Notes under the pieces: model-generated
Seen by the model: only the letters and a program-made list of their open reading frames with translations
The model's database searches: none
Told to the model about the DNA's origin: nothing
Source: an uncultured Ruminococcus sp.
Lineage (GTDB): Bacteria > Bacillota > Clostridia > Oscillospirales > Acutalibacteraceae
Reading direction: 5' to 3'
Assembly (NCBI GenBank): GCA_902802975.1
Contig: CADCOF010000164.1
Coordinates: 1 to 7,895, forward strand
Length of the DNA stretch: 7,895 bases
Shown here: in pieces, positions 4,887-7,895 of the stretch
Layout of the letters: each line of letters opens with the position of its first letter
Numbering within the stretch: position 1 is the stretch's first letter
Made by a program: the position numbers and the translations under genes

Positions 4887-7514
4887 ATGTCAAAACAGCT
4901 TGCAAAGGCGTATAACGCCTCAGAGTTTGAAAATCGGATATACGATTTCTGGTTGGAAAACAATTACTTCCACGCCGAAGTTGATAAGACCAAAAAGCCG
5001 TATTCGATCGTCATGCCGCCGCCGAATATCACCGGTCAGCTGCATATGGGTCACGCGCTCGACAATACACTTCAGGATATACTCATTCGCTTCAAGCGTA
5101 TGCAGGGCTACAGCGCACTTTGGCTCCCCGGAACCGATCACGCGTCAATCGCTACAGAAGCTAAGATCGTTGAAGCTATGCGCAAAGAAGGCGTCACAAA
5201 AGAAGACCTCGGTCGAGAGAAATTCCTCGAGCGTGCGTGGGCGTGGAAAAAAGAGTACGGCGGCAGAATAGTTAAGCAGCTGCGCAAAATGGGTTCGTCC
5301 GCAGATTGGCAGCGTGAACGCTTCACTATGGACGAGGGCTGCAACAGAGCTGTTAAAGAGGTGTTCGTTCGCCTTTATGAGAAAGGCTTGATCTACAGGG
5401 GCGAACGCATTATCAACTGGTGTCCGAAATGCCTCACATCTATTTCCGATGCAGAGGTCACATACGAAGAGCAGAGCGGTCATTTCTGGCATTTACGCTA
5501 TGCGTTCAAGGACGGCAGCGGCTACATCAACCTCGCTACCACACGTCCCGAAACGCTGCTCGGCGATACCGCGGTTGCCGTTAACCCAAAGGATGAACGC
5601 TACAAGGACGCAATAGGCAAAACGCTTATTCTGCCCATAGTTCACAGAGAAATACCCGTTATCGCCGACGAATATGTTGAGATGGATTTCGGTACCGGCG
5701 TTGTTAAGATCACGCCCGCTCACGACCCCAACGACTTTGAGGTAGGTCTGCGTCATGGTCTTCCGATCATCAATGTTATGACGGACGATGCAAAGATCAA
5801 CGCAGATTATCCCAAGTACGCCGGAATGGACAGATACGACGCACGAAAAGCCATTGTTGAAGACCTCAAAGAAGAAGGCGCGCTCGTCAAGATCGAGGAC
5901 TACTCACACAATGTCGGCACCTGCTACCGCTGCGGCACAACTGTAGAACCACGCGTTTCGAGACAGTGGTTCGTAAAAATGAAACCGCTCGCCGGCCCTG
6001 CCATAGACGCAGTTAAAAACGGTGAGACCGATTTCGTACCGCCTCACTTTGAGAAAACGTATTTCCATTGGCTCGAAAATATCCGTGACTGGTGCATCTC
6101 TCGTCAGCTGTGGTGGGGACATCAGATACCCGCGTTCTACTGCGACGACTGCCGCACTATCACCGTTACAAAAGATAACTCCGCGACATGCCAAAAATGC
6201 GGCAAGCCAATGCGCCAAGACCCCGATACGCTCGATACATGGTTCTCGTCTGCATTGTGGCCGTTCTCAACAATGGGCTGGCCCGATAACACCGAGGAAC
6301 TTGAATATTTTTATCCTACAAACGTATTGGTTACAGGATACGATATTATTCCGTTCTGGGTAATGAGAATGATGTTCAGCGGCATTGAACACACAGGTAC
6401 AATTCCGTTCTACAAAGTTCTGATACACGGTCTTATCCGTGATTCTCAGGGAAGGAAAATGTCGAAATCGCTCGGCAACGGCATTGACCCGCTGGAAGTT
6501 ATCGAGAAATACGGCGCAGACGCGCTCAGGCTCACACTTGTAACGGGCAACGCGCCGGGAAGTGATATGCGCTACTCGGAAGAGAAGATCACAGCCAGCC
6601 GTAATTTTGCAAATAAGCTGTGGAACGCAAGCCGCTTTGTGCTTATGAACATAGGAGACAAAGAAATTCCGACAACGCTTCCCGACGCGCTGGAAACGGA
6701 AGACAAGTGGATCATAAGCATGCTCAACACAACGGCGAAGGACGTTACCGAAAATCTGGATAAATACGAGCTTGGTCTTGCTGTTTCAAAGGTATACGAT
6801 TTCATTTGGGACTGCTACTGCGACTGGTACATAGAGCTTGCAAAGGCAAGACTCCAGGCAAGCGGCGAGTCTGCGGACAATGTTCTGCGCGTTCTTGTTT
6901 GGGTACTTGACAAGGCACTCAAGCTGCTGCACCCGTTCATGCCGTTTATCACAGAAGAGATATGGCAGACGATACCGCACGAAGGCGAAACGATCATGCT
7001 TCAGTCATTCCCCGAATACAGCGAGGAGTACACATTCACCGAGGCGGCAGCCGAAATGACAAAGATCATGGACGCAATAAAGGCGATACGCAACCGCAGA
7101 GCAGAAATGAACGTACCGCCGTCACGCAAAGCAAAGGTATATGTTGAAACGCAGTTTACAGACGCATTCACAAACGGAGCAAAGTTCATAGTAAAACTTG
7201 CGTCGGCGAGTGAGGTTGAAGTAGGCACAGAATGGAACATTGACGGCGCAGTCACGGCAGTAACGGCAGATGCAAAGCTGTACATACCGATGACGGAGCT
7301 TGTTGACAGAGAAGAAGAGCTGAAACGTCTCAACAAGGAGCTTGCAGCAGTGAAGAAGCTGCTGGCTCAGGACGAAGCCAAACTCAACAACGAAGGATTT
7401 ATGTCAAAGGCACCGGAGAAGGTCATAGAGAAGATAAAGGCTCAGAGAGACAGAGAGCGCGAAAAAGTAGCAATGATAGAAGCCGCAATAGCGGCGGCGG
7501 CGTGTCGCCGCTGA
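4887..7514 (+). CDS. valS: Valyl-tRNA synthetase
   Basis: ValS is a cytoplasmic class Ia synthetase that charges tRNA-Val with valine using ATP. The product has 875 residues, normal for Clostridia. The Rossmann HIGH-type motif is HMGH (53-56, within [14 protein letters not shown]). The editing domain follows, with TTRPET (218-223) and [16 protein letters not shown] (269-284). The KMSKS loop is at 524-528 ([10 protein letters not shown]). Cysteine pairs C179/C182, C346/C349, C419/C422 and C435/C438 are probable zinc ligands. The tRNA-binding helical domain precedes a C-terminal coiled coil (about 803-868). The ATG at 4887 follows AAGGAG (4871-4876); an in-frame ATG at 4836 lies at or before the predicted transcription start and lacks that site. 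The final residues (AAAACRR) come from a GC-rich hairpin. Confidence 0.98.
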   Translation: MSKQLAKAYNASEFENRIYDFWLENNYFHAEVDKTKKPYSIVMPPPNITGQLHMGHALDNTLQDILIRFKRMQGYSALWLPGTDHASIATEAKIVEAMRKEGVTKEDLGREKFLERAWAWKKEYGGRIVKQLRKMGSSADWQRERFTMDEGCNRAVKEVFVRLYEKGLIYRGERIINWCPKCLTSISDAEVTYEEQSGHFWHLRYAFKDGSGYINLATTRPETLLGDTAVAVNPKDERYKDAIGKTLILPIVHREIPVIADEYVEMDFGTGVVKITPAHDPNDFEVGLRHGLPIINVMTDDAKINADYPKYAGMDRYDARKAIVEDLKEEGALVKIEDYSHNVGTCYRCGTTVEPRVSRQWFVKMKPLAGPAIDAVKNGETDFVPPHFEKTYFHWLENIRDWCISRQLWWGHQIPAFYCDDCRTITVTKDNSATCQKCGKPMRQDPDTLDTWFSSALWPFSTMGWPDNTEELEYFYPTNVLVTGYDIIPFWVMRMMFSGIEHTGTIPFYKVLIHGLIRDSQGRKMSKSLGNGIDPLEVIEKYGADALRLTLVTGNAPGSDMRYSEEKITASRNFANKLWNASRFVLMNIGDKEIPTTLPDALETEDKWIISMLNTTAKDVTENLDKYELGLAVSKVYDFIWDCYCDWYIELAKARLQASGESADNVLRVLVWVLDKALKLLHPFMPFITEEIWQTIPHEGETIMLQSFPEYSEEYTFTEAAAEMTKIMDAIKAIRNRRAEMNVPPSRKAKVYVETQFTDAFTNGAKFIVKLASASEVEVGTEWNIDGAVTAVTADAKLYIPMTELVDREEELKRLNKELAAVKKLLAQDEAKLNNEGFMSKAPEKVIEKIKAQRDREREKVAMIEAAIAAAACRR
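7497..7511. repeat. GC-rich hairpin overlapping the valS 3' end
   Basis: GCGGCG-TGT-CGCCGC (7497-7511) is a perfect 6-bp stem with a 3-nt loop, ending at the base before the valS TGA. The left arm sits in a run of GCG triplets, so several registers can pair; AGCGGCG (7490-7496) with CGCCGCT (7506-7512) is another. It resembles the GGCGGC/GCCGCC palindromes at 4134 and 7741, and like the 4134 copy it is followed closely by GTTCGC. A T5 run (7532-7536) lies farther on, so a weak terminator role is possible. Confidence 0.55.
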
Positions 7515-7624
7515 CAGTTCGCGGTTTGGTTTTTCAATATAGTAGGCTTCTTAGCACGCGTGCCCCGTCGTGCCCGGCACGACTCCTTTAATGGTAATCG
7601 CCCTGTGGGCAATAGAGGTGTCCG
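7515..7624. other. Intergenic DNA with two short hairpins after valS
   Basis: No gene is seen. GTCGTGCC-C-GGCACGAC (7567-7583) is a perfect 8-bp palindrome around a single base, and GCCC-TGT-GGGC (7600-7610) is a smaller one. Together with the tandem repeat units that follow, the 381 bases from 7515 to the window end contain palindromes rather than coding sequence. Confidence 0.6.
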
Positions 7625-7754
7625 CAGGCAGTACGCACACATAGTTTATTAATATCATAAAAACAAGCCCGCACCTTACTAAATGTAGGACGCGGGCTAT
7701 ATTGTGCGTTACGAATAAACTATGTGCGCGTATTGGGAGCGGCGGCACGCCGCC
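7625..7754. repeat. Nested palindromic repeat, unit A (130 bp)
   Basis: The unit begins CAGGCAGTACGC and ends GGCGGCACGCCGCC. Outer arms TACGCACACATAGTTTATT (7632-7650) and AATAAACTATGTGCGCGTA (7714-7732) pair over 19 bp with one A.C mismatch. Inside them is a second hairpin, AGCCCGC (7666-7672) with GCGGGCT (7692-7698). The unit closes with the palindrome GGCGGC-AC-GCCGCC (7741-7754). It shares all but four bases with unit B, apart from a 9-bp insertion in B. No reading frame with a ribosome binding site is present. Confidence 0.9.
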
Positions 7755-7756
7755 CA

Positions 7757-7895
7757 CAGGCAGTACGCGCACATAGCGCACATAGTTTATTAATATCGTA
7801 AAAACAAGCCCGCGCCTTACTAAATATAGGACGCGGGCTATATTGTGCGTTACGAATAAACTATGTGCGCGTATTGGGAGCGGCGGCACGCCGCC
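7757..7895. repeat. Nested palindromic repeat, unit B (139 bp, reaches window edge)
   Basis: This second copy starts 2 bp after unit A and ends exactly at the window edge. GCGCACATAGTTTATT (7776-7791) pairs perfectly with AATAAACTATGTGCGC (7855-7870). After a 5-nt bulge, CGTAA (7797-7801) pairs with TTACG (7850-7854). The inner hairpin is AGCCCGCG (7807-7814) with CGCGGGCT (7832-7839), plus CC/GG across one bulged A. A 9-bp duplication of GCACATAGC near the left arm explains the extra length over unit A. Further copies may lie beyond the window. Confidence 0.9.

Noticed and set aside
7551..7889. Minus-strand 112-codon open frame with an internal protein repeat
   Set aside because: Its repeated peptide is just the translation of the two palindromic units; there is no ribosome binding site and the DNA structure explains the pattern.
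7625..7895. CRISPR array
   Set aside because: There are only two long units that differ at several sites and are separated by 2 bp. There are no short repeats with unique spacers and no cas genes.

Overview
The window looks like a chromosomal stretch from an anaerobic Firmicute of the class Clostridia, most likely the Oscillospiraceae/Ruminococcaceae. This rests on strong AGGAGG-type ribosome binding sites, consensus sigma-70/SigA promoters, AT-rich spacers around genes of moderate GC, a bacterial GlgB of the kind seen in that group, and a lone type IV pilin-like gene. The genus is not determined; Ruminococcus or [Eubacterium] siraeum relatives are only an impression.

Layout, left to right. 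(1) 70-293: a near-consensus promoter drives a tiny GTG-started reading frame of 27 codons. It ends at a TAA and then stays open in the same frame for 28 more codons. It is a decayed gene or a leader peptide. (2) 332-1129: an AAC(3)-family aminoglycoside N(3)-acetyltransferase-like gene, probably on the same transcript. (3) 1130-1216: two hairpins separate it from the convergent glgB gene. (4) 1286-3208, minus strand: glycogen branching enzyme with an unusual Glu/Lys/Ser-rich C-terminal tail. (5) 3209-3643: an AT-rich divergent spacer with a perfect 18-bp tandem repeat and promoters facing both ways. (6) 3644-4126: a type IV pilin-like prepilin. (7) 4134-4219: a GC-rich palindromic repeat element. 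(8) 4289-4699: a small two-helix membrane protein of the DUF3592 type, closed by a textbook intrinsic terminator. (9) 4804-7514: valS behind a perfect extended -10 promoter, without a T-box leader. (10) 7497-7895: hairpins that begin inside the valS 3' end and run into two tandem copies (130 and 139 bp) of a nested inverted repeat, cut by the window edge.

The genes do not form one pathway. glgB (glycogen synthesis) and valS (translation) are housekeeping genes in separate transcription units. The pilin and DUF3592 genes could share a transcript. The most unusual content is the repeat family: two near-identical nested palindromes after valS, a diverged relative between the pilin and DUF3592 genes, and a related hairpin that supplies the last codons of valS. 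No CRISPR array, tRNA, rRNA or transposase gene was seen, and no defence or biosynthetic system could be recognised.
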